64,000 nt of DNA from QPIN01 sp965224575. Its GTDB lineage: Bacteria; Pseudomonadota; Gammaproteobacteria; Methylococcales; Methylomonadaceae. The number at the start of each line of letters is the position of its first letter. Positions within the stretch are counted from its first letter, which is position 1. The stretch lies in the NCBI GenBank assembly GCA_965224575.1, contig CBDCZQ010000006.1, positions 248,001-312,000 on the forward strand. Direction: 5' to 3'. Made by a program: the position numbers and the translations under genes. This document shows positions 8,674 to 19,151 of this stretch, in pieces. Below the pieces are notes generated by a model that ran no database searches, was not told the origin of the DNA, and was given only the letters and a program-made list of their open reading frames with translations.

Positions 8674-11600
8674 CTATTCTTCTGTATTTAAAGCTCGTTT
8701 TAAAGCTTCTTCAACATCATCATTATCCGCTACGGAACTTAACTCTGCGGACAAGTCTACTACTGAATTTTCTTCCTTTTTTGATCTGCGATGTTCATGA
8801 TAGGCCAGCCCTGTTCCTGCTGGAATTAGCCTCCCTACAATCACATTTTCCTTTAACCCATTCAAGCCATCACTAATACCCCGAACTGCAGCATCAGTTA
8901 ATACGCGCGTTGTTTCTTGAAATGAAGCAGCCGAAATAAATGACTCTGTTGCAAGAGATGCTTTTGTTATTCCTAAAAGAACCGGATCATAGCTTGCAGG
9001 AATTTTACCATCTTTTTCCATTTGGTTATTTACTTCATTAACGAAAACTCTTTCAACCTGCTCTCCTTTAACAAAATCAGTTTCACCCGAAGCTGTAATA
9101 TCAACCTTACGTAACATTTGCCTGATGATAGCTTCAATATGCTTATCATTAATTCCCACGCCTTGAAGACGATATACATCTTGAATCTCTTTAACCAAAT
9201 AATCTGCTAATTCCTCAACACCTCGCAACCTTAAAATATCATGTGGCGTCAACTCCCCTTCCGCGATAGTCTCACCTTTTTCTACAAATTCACCTTCAAA
9301 TACAGTAATATGCCTCCATTTTGGAATAAGCGTTTCAAACTGCTCACCCTCAGAATCCGTAATTACGATTCTCTGCTTACCTTTTGTTTCTTTACCAAAA
9401 GATATAGCTCCTGTTGCCTCAGCTAGTATTGCAGGATCTTTTGTCTTACGAGCTTCAAATAGATCTGCAACTCGAGGTAGTCCTCCGGTAATATCTCTCG
9501 TTTTACTTGATTCTTGAGGTATTCTTGCCAGAACATCTCCAACTAATACTTCACTACCATCTTTTATTCCAGCAATTGCTCCAGTTGGCAAGAAATATTG
9601 AGCAGGAATTTCAGTGTTTGGCAGATTAATTCCATCTTCGTTATCATCAACAAGCCTAACCATTGGTCTTAACTCTTTACCCATTGCACTTCTTTGCTTA
9701 GGATCAGTAACTACCCTAGAAGTTAATCCCGTAATATCATCAGTTTGTTCTTGTACAGTAACACCATCAACAAAATCAATTAACTGAACATAACCATTTA
9801 CTTCTGTTACAACTGGGTGTGTATGAGGATCCCAATTTACTATAATATCTCCCGTCTCAACAGCTCCACCCTCATCAACTGTAAGTACTGCTCCATATGG
9901 AATTTTATAACGCTCACGCTCTCTTCCATATTCATCCACAACTCCTACTTCACCCGAACGAGAAACTGCAACTAGATGACCATCTTTATTTTTTACAGAT
10001 TTTAATTTACTAAGTCTTATCGTACCATTAGATTTAACTTGCACATTACTTATCGAAGCAGATCTTGATGCAGCCCCTCCAATATGAAAAGTACGCATTG
10101 TTAGCTGTGTTCCTGGCTCTCCAATTGATTGAGCAGCAACTACACCAATAGCTTCACCAATATTAATCATATGGCCACGCCCCAAATCACGCCCATAACA
10201 CTTTGCACAAATACCATGCCGTGCTTCACAAGTAATCACAGAACGCACCAACAATCTATCTATTCCATTTTCTTCAAGAATTGAAACCTTAGCTTCATCA
10301 AGCATTATTCCCGCAGGAACAATGATCTCTTCTTCTTTTTGAGACAAAACATCATTAATCACTACACGCCCTAAAACACGTTCTGCCAAAGACTCAACAA
10401 CATCACCACCCTCAACAATCGGTGTCATAGTTAAACCTTCGATTGTCCCACAATCAAGGTGAGATACAACTAAGTCTTGCGCAACATCTACCAATCTACG
10501 TGTTAGGTAGCCAGAGTTTGCAGTTTTTAATGCTGTATCAGCTAAGCCTTTTCGAGCTCCATGAGTTGATATAAAGTATTGAAGAACATCTAACCCCTCG
10601 CGAAAATTTGCAGTAATGGGTGTTTCAATGATTGAACCATCGGGTTTTGCCATCAATCCACGCATACCAGCTAATTGCCTAATTTGTGCAGCCGAACCCC
10701 TTGCTCCCGATTCAGCCATCATAAAAACTGAATTAAATGATTTTTGCTTAACCTTTTCACCAGCTGAGTTTACGGTTATTTCTCCCCCCAAACCTTCCAT
10801 CATAACGTTAGCAACTTGTTCATTTGCATGAGACCAAATATCAACTACTTTATTGTATCTCTCACCATCAGTAACAAGACCAGAAGAATATTGACTTTGA
10901 ATTTCTCGAACTTCTGTTTCTGCCTTTTCTAAAATTTCACTCTTTTTTTCAGGAATTTTCATATCTTCAATTCCAAATGAAACACCTGATTTCGTCGCAA
11001 ATTTAAACCCTAGATACATAACCTGATCAGCCAGCATCACTGTTTCTTTATTACCTAAATGCCGATAACTATAATTAATTAATTTAGATATATTCTTTTT
11101 TGTCATATCCGTATTAACAAGATCAAAAGGCATACCATCAGGAACGATTTCCCAAATCAGGGCTCGACCAACTGTCGTCTCGTAACGTGTTACTCGGTCA
11201 TAAAAATCACCTGAATCGTTTTTAATTTTTTCCGTTACTCTTAGCTTAATCTTACTTTGAAGCTCAACTGACTTGCTATCTAAAGCCTTGTTAACCTCAT
11301 TAATATCAACAAAAAAACTTCCTTCTCCTTTAGCATTAATCTTTTCTCGACTCATATAATATAAGCCTAATACAACATCCTGAGATGGATTAATAACCGG
11401 CTCTCCATTTGCCGGCGACAAAATATTATTTGTAGCCATCATCAATATTCTTGCTTCAAGCTGGGCTTCAATCGACAATGGTATATGTACAGCCATCTGA
11501 TCACCATCAAAGTCCGCATTAAACGCACTACAAACTAATGGATGCAACTGAATGGCCTTACCTTCAATCAAAGTAGGTTCAAAAGCTTGAATTCCTAATC

Positions 11601-12891
11601 TATGTAATGTGGGCGCTCGATTCAGCATTATTGGATGCTCACGAATAACTTCTTCTAAGATACCCCAAACTTCGGTACCCTCCCGTTCTACCATTTTCTT
11701 TGCAGCTTTTATAGTCGTTACCAAACCTCTATACTGCAATTTGCTAAAAATAAATGGTTTGAACAGTTCTAATGCCATTTTCTTAGGCAACCCACACTGA
11801 TGCAACTTAAGTGTAGGACCAACCACAATCACTGACCGTCCAGAATAGTCGACACGTTTACCTAATAAATTTTGCCTAAAACGCCCCTGCTTCCCCTTAA
11901 TCATATCTGCTAATGACTTAAGAGGCCTTCTATTTGTCCCCGTAATCGCTCTTCCTCGGCGTCCATTATCTAATAATGCATCAACTGATTCCTGCAGCAT
12001 ACGCTTTTCATTACGCACAATAATATCAGGCGCATTTAAATCTAAAAGTCTTCTTAACCGATTATTACGATTAATCACTCGACGATATAGATCATTTAGA
12101 TCTGAAGTTGCAAAACGCCCACCATCCAATGGAACCAACGGCCTTAATTCAGGAGGTAAAACAGGCAATACGGTCATAATCATCCATTCTGGGCGATTAC
12201 TAGAAACAAGTAACGATTCAATAACTTTCAATCGCTTAGAAAACTTTTTAATTTTCGTTTCAGAATTTGTTGAATTAATTTCTTCACGAAGAGTATTAAC
12301 CTCTTCTTTCAAGTCTATTGATTTTAGAAGATCAAAAACAGCTTCTGCCCCCATTTTGGCATCAAATTCATCACCATGCTCTTCTACAGCTTCAAGATAC
12401 TCTTCATCAGTAAGTAATTGACCTGCTTCCAATGTAGTTAAACCCGGATCTAACACGACAAAAGATTCAAAATACAAGACACGCTCAATTCCACGCAAAG
12501 TCATATCTAGTAATAATGCAATTCTTGAAGGCAGCGATTTTAGAAACCAAATATGGGCAACAGGACTTGCCAAATCAATATGCCCCATTCTTTCTCGTCT
12601 TACTTTGGAAACAGTAACTTCTACTCCACACTTTTCACAAATAACACCACGATGCTTTAGCCTTTTATATTTGCCACAAAGACACTCATAATCACTTACT
12701 GGACCAAATATTTTCGCACAAAATAAACCATCTCGCTCTGGTTTAAATGTCCGGTAGTTTATAGTTTCAGGTTTTTTAACTTCACCATAAGACCATGAAC
12801 GAATCATGGCAGGTGATGCCAAACCAATACGTATTGAATCAAAATCGTCCGTACGACCTTGACGCTTAAGAAAATTCATCAAATCTTTCAA
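8674..12891 (-). CDS. rpoC: DNA-directed RNA polymerase subunit beta'
   Basis: Catalytic beta' subunit of RNA polymerase. The 1405-residue protein has the N-terminal zinc site (C70, C72, C85, C88), the active-site NADFDGD motif that binds the catalytic magnesium, and the bridge-helix/trigger-loop regions. A second zinc site lies around residues 815-900 (CEARHGICAKCYGRDL). Length is close to E. coli (1407), and no split or intein is present. It follows rpoB after 99 bases and ends before a strong terminator. Confidence 0.98.
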   Translation of the reverse strand: MKDLMNFLKRQGRTDDFDSIRIGLASPAMIRSWSYGEVKKPETINYRTFKPERDGLFCAKIFGPVSDYECLCGKYKRLKHRGVICEKCGVEVTVSKVRRERMGHIDLASPVAHIWFLKSLPSRIALLLDMTLRGIERVLYFESFVVLDPGLTTLEAGQLLTDEEYLEAVEEHGDEFDAKMGAEAVFDLLKSIDLKEEVNTLREEINSTNSETKIKKFSKRLKVIESLLVSSNRPEWMIMTVLPVLPPELRPLVPLDGGRFATSDLNDLYRRVINRNNRLRRLLDLNAPDIIVRNEKRMLQESVDALLDNGRRGRAITGTNRRPLKSLADMIKGKQGRFRQNLLGKRVDYSGRSVIVVGPTLKLHQCGLPKKMALELFKPFIFSKLQYRGLVTTIKAAKKMVEREGTEVWGILEEVIREHPIMLNRAPTLHRLGIQAFEPTLIEGKAIQLHPLVCSAFNADFDGDQMAVHIPLSIEAQLEARILMMATNNILSPANGEPVINPSQDVVLGLYYMSREKINAKGEGSFFVDINEVNKALDSKSVELQSKIKLRVTEKIKNDSGDFYDRVTRYETTVGRALIWEIVPDGMPFDLVNTDMTKKNISKLINYSYRHLGNKETVMLADQVMYLGFKFATKSGVSFGIEDMKIPEKKSEILEKAETEVREIQSQYSSGLVTDGERYNKVVDIWSHANEQVANVMMEGLGGEITVNSAGEKVKQKSFNSVFMMAESGARGSAAQIRQLAGMRGLMAKPDGSIIETPITANFREGLDVLQYFISTHGARKGLADTALKTANSGYLTRRLVDVAQDLVVSHLDCGTIEGLTMTPIVEGGDVVESLAERVLGRVVINDVLSQKEEEIIVPAGIMLDEAKVSILEENGIDRLLVRSVITCEARHGICAKCYGRDLGRGHMINIGEAIGVVAAQSIGEPGTQLTMRTFHIGGAASRSASISNVQVKSNGTIRLSKLKSVKNKDGHLVAVSRSGEVGVVDEYGRERERYKIPYGAVLTVDEGGAVETGDIIVNWDPHTHPVVTEVNGYVQLIDFVDGVTVQEQTDDITGLTSRVVTDPKQRSAMGKELRPMVRLVDDNEDGINLPNTEIPAQYFLPTGAIAGIKDGSEVLVGDVLARIPQESSKTRDITGGLPRVADLFEARKTKDPAILAEATGAISFGKETKGKQRIVITDSEGEQFETLIPKWRHITVFEGEFVEKGETIAEGELTPHDILRLRGVEELADYLVKEIQDVYRLQGVGINDKHIEAIIRQMLRKVDITASGETDFVKGEQVERVFVNEVNNQMEKDGKIPASYDPVLLGITKASLATESFISAASFQETTRVLTDAAVRGISDGLNGLKENVIVGRLIPAGTGLAYHEHRRSKKEENSVVDLSAELSSVADNDDVEEALKRALNTEE

Positions 12892-12990
12892 GAGCTTGTC
12901 CTCTTTATCTAATATTTTGGTAGCTGGCTAAACAATGCATTTAAAGTCAATTATATTTGGCCCCTTTTTAATATAACTGTCATAAAAATT

Positions 12991-15900
12991 TTACTCTAAT
13001 TCAATATTTACAGCTAAAGATCGTATTTCTTTAATCAATACGTTAAATGATTCTGGCATACCTGGATCCATTGAATGATTCCCATCAACTATATTTTTAT
13101 ACATTCTTGTTCTCCCAGTCACATCATCGGATTTCACTGTCAACATTTCCTGTAATGTATAAGCAGCACCGTATGCTTCAAGTGCCCACACCTCCATTTC
13201 TCCAAAACGTTGACCACCAAACTGAGCCTTTCCGCCTAATGGTTGCTGAGTAACAAGACTATACGGCCCTGTCGAACGTGCATGCATCTTATCATCGACC
13301 AAATGATTCAGCTTCAACATATACATATATCCTACGGTGACCTCCCTCTCAAATGGTTCACCTGTTAATCCATCATATAGGGTTATTTGACCGTGTTCTG
13401 GTAGGTCAGCCAGCCTAAGCATTCTTCTTATATCTTCCTCTGAAGCTCCATCGAAGACAGGAGTTGCCATAGGAACACCTCCAACTAAATTGCCAGCCAT
13501 TTCCATAATTTCATCTTCAGAAAAAGAATTAAGATCTTCTTTTTGGCCACTACTATTATAAATTTTTTCTAGAAAACCCCGAATTTCTACTACTTTTGCC
13601 TGAGCTTCTAGCATTTTTCCTATCTTAATGCCTAAACCTTTAGCCGCCCAACCTAAATGTGTCTCAAGAACTTGACCAACATTCATTCTAGATGGAACAC
13701 CTAAAGGGTTTAATAGAATATCTACCGGATTACCATCTTTCGTATAAGGCATATCTTCGATAGGGACTATCTGGGAAATAACACCTTTATTTCCATGACG
13801 ACCGGCCATTTTATCTCCTGGCTGGATACGTTTTTTAACGGCTAAATATACTTTAACCATTTTCAAAACACCTGGTGCCAAGTCATCACCCATAGTAATT
13901 TTTTTGCGTTTAGTTTCGAATCTTTCGTCGAACTCTTTGCGTTGCTGCTCTATTTGCCCACCAATTGTCTCTAATTGGACATTAACATCTTCATCTTTTA
14001 CTTTAATTTTCAGCCATTCAGACTTTAACAAATCATCAAGAAGTTCTTGAGTAAGCTCAGTTCCTTTTTTAAGACTCCCTAATCCTGTAGCTATAGATTG
14101 TCCAATCAACATTTCAGACACCCGACTAAATATATCATTTTCAATGATTTTCAGTTGATCATCTAAATCTTTTTTATGTCTTTTTATTTCTTCTTCTTCT
14201 ATTTCTAGTGCGCGTTTATCTTTTTCTACACCATCTCGTGTAAATACCTGAACATCAATAACAGTTCCTCTGACACTACCAGGTACTCTAAGAGAAGTAT
14301 CTTTTACATCAGCGGCTTTCTCACCAAATATTGCGCGCAACAATTTTTCTTCAGGTGTAAGCTGTGTTTCTCCCTTAGGAGTCACTTTTCCTACTAGAAT
14401 ATCACCACCTTTAACTTCGGCACCTACATAGACAATTCCTGATTCATCAAGTTTGGATAGCGCCTCTTCACTAACATTAGGTATATCTGCAGTGATCTCT
14501 TCTGAACTATGTTTCGTTTCTCTTGCTACACAAGTTTTTTCTTCAATATGTATTGTGGTAAAACGATCTTCTCTAACAACTCTTTCAGACACTAAAATTG
14601 AATCTTCAAAGTTGTATCCATTCCAAGGCATAAAGGCAATTAACATATTTTGCCCAAGTGCCAATTCACCGATATCTGTTGAAGGACCATCCGCCAATAT
14701 ATCACCTGAATTTACAAAATCACCTGGTCTAACTAATGGTTTTTGATTGATACAAGTATTTTGATTTGAACGAGTGTATTTCGTTAAATTATAGATATCA
14801 ACACCAGGAATTCCGGCTACTGTTTCACTATCATTAACTTTTACTACAATTCGAGCTGCATCTACAGTTTCAATAACACCACCACGTTTAGCAACAACTG
14901 TAACGCCTGAGTCTTTTGCTACCACTCGCTCCATCCCAGTGCCAACCAATGGTTTTTCAGCCAATAATGTCGGGACGGCTTGACGCTGCATGTTTGACCC
15001 CATCAAAGCACGGTTAGCATCATCATGCTCTAAAAATGGAATAATTGAGGCTGCAACTGACACGATTTGCTTTGAGGACACATCCATATATTGCACAGTA
15101 TCAGACGAGGCTAAAGTAAACTCATCTTTATGCCTCGCAGAAACTAAACCTTCTACCAACTTACCATTTTCATCAATTGCAACACTTGACTGTGCAATAA
15201 CGAAATTCCCTTCCTCAATCGCTGACAAATAGTCTACTTGATCAGTTACAACACCTCTTTCTACTTTTCTATACGGTGTTTCTAAAAAACCATATGAATT
15301 AGTTCGCGCATAAACTGACAAGGAATTGATTAAACCAATATTTGGCCCTTCAGGTGTTTCAATGGGGCAAACTCGACCATAATGAGTTGTATGTACATCC
15401 CTAACCTCAAACCCTGCTCGCTCTCTCGCTAATCCACCAGGCCCTAATGCAGAAACACGTCGTTTATGTGTAACTTGAGACAAAGGATTATTCTGATCCA
15501 TAAACTGTGACAACTGACTAGAACCGAAAAACTCTTTTATTGCTGCTGAAACAGGTTTGGCATTTATAATTTCCTGCGGCATATATCCTTCAGAATCTGC
15601 AAGTGTCAATCTTTCTCTTACCGCACGTTCCACTCGAACCAAGCCAACACGAAATTGGTTTTCGATCATTTCTCCAACAGATCTAACTCGTCTATTACCA
15701 AGATGATCAATATCATCAACTGTTCCATTGCCATTTCTAATTGCAATTAATTCTTTAAGAACATCAATTATATCGTCTTTACTTAAAATACCTTCTCCAT
15801 CTGTATCTCCTCTTCCCAATCGACGATTAAATTTCATCCTTCCTACTGCAGACAAATCATATCGATCTGAAGTAAAAAACAAATTTGAAAAAAGATTTTC

Positions 15901-17061
15901 AGCAGAATCTTTTGTAGGTGGCTCACCTGGTCGCATCATCCTGTATATTTCGACCAATGCTTCCAATCTATTGGTTGACGAGTCGAGACTCATTGCATTT
16001 GAAATATATGGCCCTCTATCCAAATCATTTACATATAAAACATTAAGCTCTGTTATTTTTGCATCCAATAATTTCTGCAACAATTCTTCAGTAATCTCAT
16101 CATTGACATTTGCAATTAACTCCCCTGTTTCCGCTTCAACTATATTGTGAGCCAAAACTTTTCCATACAAATATTCTTTCGGCACGTCAATTTCTGTCAC
16201 TTTTTCCTTGGACATCGTGCGTATATGTTTAGCTGTTACTCTTCGTCCTTCCTCAACAAGCACTTTATCATTGTATTTGATATCGAATACTGCCATTTCA
16301 CCTCGCAAACGCTCAGGAATAACATGATATTTGATATTTTCATCACTTAAGGTAAATTGGTTTGTTTCGAAGAACATCTTTATCATTTCTTCGTTGTCAT
16401 ACCCCAAAGCCCTTAACAAGATTGTCGCTGGGATTTTACGTCGTCTGTCTATTCTTACGAAAACTGCATCCTTGTGATCAAATTCAAAATCTAACCACGA
16501 TCCACGATAAGGAATGACTCTTGCATTAAATAACAATTTTCCTGATGAATGCGTTTTACCTTTATCATGATCGAAAAAAACACCTGGCGACCTATGTAAT
16601 TGAGAGACAATTACTCGCTCTGTTCCATTGACAACAAATGTTCCATTATCTGTCATCAAAGGAAGCTCACCCATATAAACTTCTTGCTCTCTTATATCTT
16701 TAACTACTTTTGCAGATACAGGCGCATCTTTATCATATATAACCAGCCTGACTAGAACGCGCAAAGGAGCTGCATAAGTTGCTCCACGCTGTTGACATTC
16801 TTTTACATCAAAAGTAGGCTCACCTAATCTATACTTAACATATTCAAGCACAGCATAGCCTGAGTGACTCACAATAGGAAATACACTACTAAATGCTCCA
16901 TGCAAACCAGTTTCTATTCTCTTTTTTGGCTCTATGCCAGATTGTAAAAACCGGGCATATGATTGAATCTGGGTTTCTAATAAATAGGGTACTTCTAAAA
17001 CTTCAGTACCTTTTCCAAAATTATTACGAATACGTTTTTTTTCGGTAAAAGAATAGGACAT
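12991..17061 (-). CDS. rpoB: DNA-directed RNA polymerase subunit beta
   Basis: Beta subunit of RNA polymerase. The 1356-residue protein begins MSYSFTEKKRIRNNFGKG. It contains the rifampicin-binding cluster (GSSQLSQFMDQNNPLSQ and then HKRRVSALGPGG) with the Asp, His and Ser positions in their drug-sensitive form. The C-terminal clamp region includes QPLGGKAQFGGQRFGEMEVW. It is slightly longer than the E. coli protein (1342). It lies downstream of rplL across a 197-base spacer that contains a hairpin. Confidence 0.98.
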   Translation of the reverse strand: MSYSFTEKKRIRNNFGKGTEVLEVPYLLETQIQSYARFLQSGIEPKKRIETGLHGAFSSVFPIVSHSGYAVLEYVKYRLGEPTFDVKECQQRGATYAAPLRVLVRLVIYDKDAPVSAKVVKDIREQEVYMGELPLMTDNGTFVVNGTERVIVSQLHRSPGVFFDHDKGKTHSSGKLLFNARVIPYRGSWLDFEFDHKDAVFVRIDRRRKIPATILLRALGYDNEEMIKMFFETNQFTLSDENIKYHVIPERLRGEMAVFDIKYNDKVLVEEGRRVTAKHIRTMSKEKVTEIDVPKEYLYGKVLAHNIVEAETGELIANVNDEITEELLQKLLDAKITELNVLYVNDLDRGPYISNAMSLDSSTNRLEALVEIYRMMRPGEPPTKDSAENLFSNLFFTSDRYDLSAVGRMKFNRRLGRGDTDGEGILSKDDIIDVLKELIAIRNGNGTVDDIDHLGNRRVRSVGEMIENQFRVGLVRVERAVRERLTLADSEGYMPQEIINAKPVSAAIKEFFGSSQLSQFMDQNNPLSQVTHKRRVSALGPGGLARERAGFEVRDVHTTHYGRVCPIETPEGPNIGLINSLSVYARTNSYGFLETPYRKVERGVVTDQVDYLSAIEEGNFVIAQSSVAIDENGKLVEGLVSARHKDEFTLASSDTVQYMDVSSKQIVSVAASIIPFLEHDDANRALMGSNMQRQAVPTLLAEKPLVGTGMERVVAKDSGVTVVAKRGGVIETVDAARIVVKVNDSETVAGIPGVDIYNLTKYTRSNQNTCINQKPLVRPGDFVNSGDILADGPSTDIGELALGQNMLIAFMPWNGYNFEDSILVSERVVREDRFTTIHIEEKTCVARETKHSSEEITADIPNVSEEALSKLDESGIVYVGAEVKGGDILVGKVTPKGETQLTPEEKLLRAIFGEKAADVKDTSLRVPGSVRGTVIDVQVFTRDGVEKDKRALEIEEEEIKRHKKDLDDQLKIIENDIFSRVSEMLIGQSIATGLGSLKKGTELTQELLDDLLKSEWLKIKVKDEDVNVQLETIGGQIEQQRKEFDERFETKRKKITMGDDLAPGVLKMVKVYLAVKKRIQPGDKMAGRHGNKGVISQIVPIEDMPYTKDGNPVDILLNPLGVPSRMNVGQVLETHLGWAAKGLGIKIGKMLEAQAKVVEIRGFLEKIYNSSGQKEDLNSFSEDEIMEMAGNLVGGVPMATPVFDGASEEDIRRMLRLADLPEHGQITLYDGLTGEPFEREVTVGYMYMLKLNHLVDDKMHARSTGPYSLVTQQPLGGKAQFGGQRFGEMEVWALEAYGAAYTLQEMLTVKSDDVTGRTRMYKNIVDGNHSMDPGMPESFNVLIKEIRSLAVNIELE

Positions 17062-17153
17062 ATTGCTTTCATTCCTTCAATCAAGGATTGTTAAATATTA
17101 TGTCAAAACCAACACCAAAGAGATGGTGAAAGTAGGACTTTGTACAAACTGTA

Positions 17154-17186
17154 AAAGGCCGGAGACAATAATGTCACCAGCCCTTT
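17154..17186 (-). other. rplL-rpoB intergenic hairpin (attenuator or processing site)
   Basis: On the minus strand an imperfect stem-loop (outer AAAGG/CCTTT, inner GACA/TGTC around a 4-base loop) lies about 75 bases after rplL and 95 before rpoB, followed by a short T run. In E. coli the same spacer carries a partial terminator and an RNase III site that lower rpoBC expression relative to L7/L12. I infer the same role from position. The U-tract is weak, so full termination is unlikely. Confidence 0.5.
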
Positions 17187-17258
17187 GCTTAAGAAACTTA
17201 GAGTACCTGAATTTTTATTTTTTTCAATACACGCCCTCTTGCTCTTTCTTCAAGTAAT

Positions 17259-17630
17259 TTATTTAATTTCAGATGTTGCACCAGCTTCTTCAAGTGTTTT
17301 TTGAGCCTCTTCAGCCTCAGCTTTACTTACACCTTCTTTAACTGGTGTTGGAGCGCCTTCAACAGCACCTTTGGCTTCTTTCAAGCCCAGACCTGTAATA
17401 CTACGAACTGCTTTAATTACTGAAACTTTATTTTCGCCAAACGATGTTAGAATCACATCAAATTCAGTTTGCTCAGCCCCATCGCCTGCACCACCACCAT
17501 CGCCTGGCGCTGCCGCAGCAACCGCCGCTGTCACACCAAATTTTTCTTCCATTGCTGAAATTAAATCAACAATTTCCATAACAGTCATGTTAGAAACTGC
17601 TTCCAAAATATCTTCTTGTGAGATTGCCAT
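17259..17630 (-). CDS. rplL: 50S ribosomal protein L7/L12
   Basis: The stalk protein that recruits translational GTPases, present in several copies per ribosome. The 123-residue product has the N-terminal dimerisation domain, an Ala/Gly-rich hinge at about residues 33-50, and the C-terminal factor-binding domain (TEFDVILTSFGENKVSVIKA). It lies 46 bases after rplJ. High expression relative to rpoB is expected from the hairpin that follows it. Confidence 0.97.
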   Translation of the reverse strand: MAISQEDILEAVSNMTVMEIVDLISAMEEKFGVTAAVAAAAPGDGGGAGDGAEQTEFDVILTSFGENKVSVIKAVRSITGLGLKEAKGAVEGAPTPVKEGVSKAEAEEAQKTLEEAGATSEIK

Positions 17631-17676
17631 TCCTGATATTCCTCTAATATAATAAGTTTTTACTAGTTTATGAAGC

Positions 17677-18180
17677 TTATGCAGCTTCTGCTTCTTGCTT
17701 CTGATCTCTTAGAGCAGCTAAAATACGAGCCAATTTTCCAACCGGTGCTTTCATCACCGCCATAATTAAACTTATACCTTGATCGCGTGTCGGCAAACTT
17801 GCCAAACGCGACAATTCTGTTAGCTCATGAATCTTTCCATCAAAAGCAATGACCTTAGCAATTAGCTTTTCATTGGATTTTGCAAAGTTATTAATTAATC
17901 GTGCTGCTGACCCCAGGTCTTCCATTGAAAACGCAAGGATCAATGGACCAACAAGCCCTTCCTGCATACATTCAAATTCAGTTCCTGCAACTGCGCGCTT
18001 TGCTAAAGAGTTTTTAACTACTCTTAAATAAACGCCAGTTTGTCTTGCAGTGTTTCGTAGATCGGACAACTCCGCTACTGTTAATCCACAATATTCGGCT
18101 GCTACTACTGAATATGCTTTTGCAGCATATTGAGCAACCTCATCAACAACTACCTTTTTGCCATCTAGGTTTAATGCCAC
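17677..18180 (-). CDS. rplJ: 50S ribosomal protein L10
   Basis: L10 anchors the L7/L12 dimers at the stalk base and, in complex with them, represses its own mRNA. The 167-residue product has the family N-terminus MALNLDGKKVVVDEV and the C-terminal helix that binds L12 (KLARILAALRDQKQ). Translation starts at GTG, preceded by a strong Shine-Dalgarno GGAGG about 8 bases away. A structured leader upstream fits autogenous control. Confidence 0.96.
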   Translation of the reverse strand: MALNLDGKKVVVDEVAQYAAKAYSVVAAEYCGLTVAELSDLRNTARQTGVYLRVVKNSLAKRAVAGTEFECMQEGLVGPLILAFSMEDLGSAARLINNFAKSNEKLIAKVIAFDGKIHELTELSRLASLPTRDQGISLIMAVMKAPVGKLARILAALRDQKQEAEAA

Positions 18181-18300
18181 AGATTACCTCCGGTAATTTA
18201 TTTAGACTACAAGTCTAAATTAAACAAAACGCATCTAATTTCAGATGCACCTTACGGTTCCTTCACCAATCATTTGGCAAAGCCTTCCGTCTACGCTGGA
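18181..18300 (-). promoter_or_regulatory. L10-type ribosomal protein leader (rplJ 5' region)
   Basis: The 275-base gap between rplA and rplJ holds strong hairpins on the minus strand. One is a perfect 8-bp stem (18201-18208 with 18212-18219). Another is a 6-bp stem (18231-18236 with 18243-18248). Further GC-rich segments lie up to about 18,300. The position and hairpin arrangement fit the L10 leader, where the L10-L12 complex binds and blocks rplJ translation. Boundaries are approximate. A covariance search would settle the assignment. Confidence 0.6.
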
Positions 18301-18455
18301 AAACAGTTAAACTGCCAATTATACTTTTCAGTACCAACGGTCTTTGACGGCTGCCAGACACCTAGCAACCCAAAGTTTTTCTAGAAACAATTCAAGTGCA
18401 TTTAAGGGATATAATTTAGTTAAACTAATCCTTAGTTAAATTGTTTCTATTCTTC

Positions 18456-19151
18456 TCAAATATCAATACTACCTTGATCTATACATAAACCTGGACCCAT
18501 TGTCGAGGATATCGCAATCTTTTGTAAATAAATACCTTTTGCTGAAGAGGGCTTAGCTTTTTTCAAGTCTGCTATTAAAAACTCAAGATTTTGCTTAAGC
18601 GAACTTTCGTCAAACGAAACCTTTCCAATTGAACAATGTATAATACCGCCTTTATCAGTACGGTACCTAACTTGACCTGTCTTTGCATTTTTAACTGCTG
18701 TTGCCACATCTGGCGTGACAGTTCCAACCTTAGGGTTAGGCATTAAACCTCTTGGCCCCAATATTTGCCCTAACTGACCAACAACACGCATTGCATCCGG
18801 TGAAGCAATAACCACATCAAAATCCATTTCACCTTTCTTTACCTGATCAGCAAGATCATCCATTCCAACTACATCTGCACCTGCTTCTTTCGCAGCATCA
18901 GCATTAGGACCTTGTGTAAAAACTGCTACACGGACAGTTTTACCTGTACCATTTGGCAATAGAGATGCCCCACGAACATTTTGGTCTGACTTCTTTGGAT
19001 CAACACCTAATAAAACACTAACATCCACTGACTCATCAAACTTGGTATTAGCAAATTCTTTTAACAACGCAACACTTTCAGAAATTGAATATTGCTTGCT
19101 TTTATCAACTTTAGCGTCAATTAATTTTGCTTTTTTAGTTAACTTAGCCAT
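18456..19151 (-). CDS. rplA: 50S ribosomal protein L1
   Basis: L1 forms the mobile stalk near the E site and acts as translational repressor of rplK-rplA in many bacteria. The 231-residue product contains GPRGLMPNPKVGTVTPDV, the family signature, near residues 125-145. The ATG overlaps the rplK stop region by one base, which fits coupled translation. It is followed by a 275-base leader for rplJ. Confidence 0.96.
   Translation of the reverse strand: MAKLTKKAKLIDAKVDKSKQYSISESVALLKEFANTKFDESVDVSVLLGVDPKKSDQNVRGASLLPNGTGKTVRVAVFTQGPNADAAKEAGADVVGMDDLADQVKKGEMDFDVVIASPDAMRVVGQLGQILGPRGLMPNPKVGTVTPDVATAVKNAKTGQVRYRTDKGGIIHCSIGKVSFDESSLKQNLEFLIADLKKAKPSSAKGIYLQKIAISSTMGPGLCIDQGSIDI

Noticed and set aside
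10616..10831. Plus-strand frame within rpoC
   Set aside because: It is antisense to conserved rpoC sequence. Similar shadows across rpoB, fusA and the receptors were dropped for the same reason.
15728..16150. A 140-codon plus-strand frame inside rpoB
   Set aside because: It is antisense to a continuous and conserved rpoB and has no ribosome-binding site.
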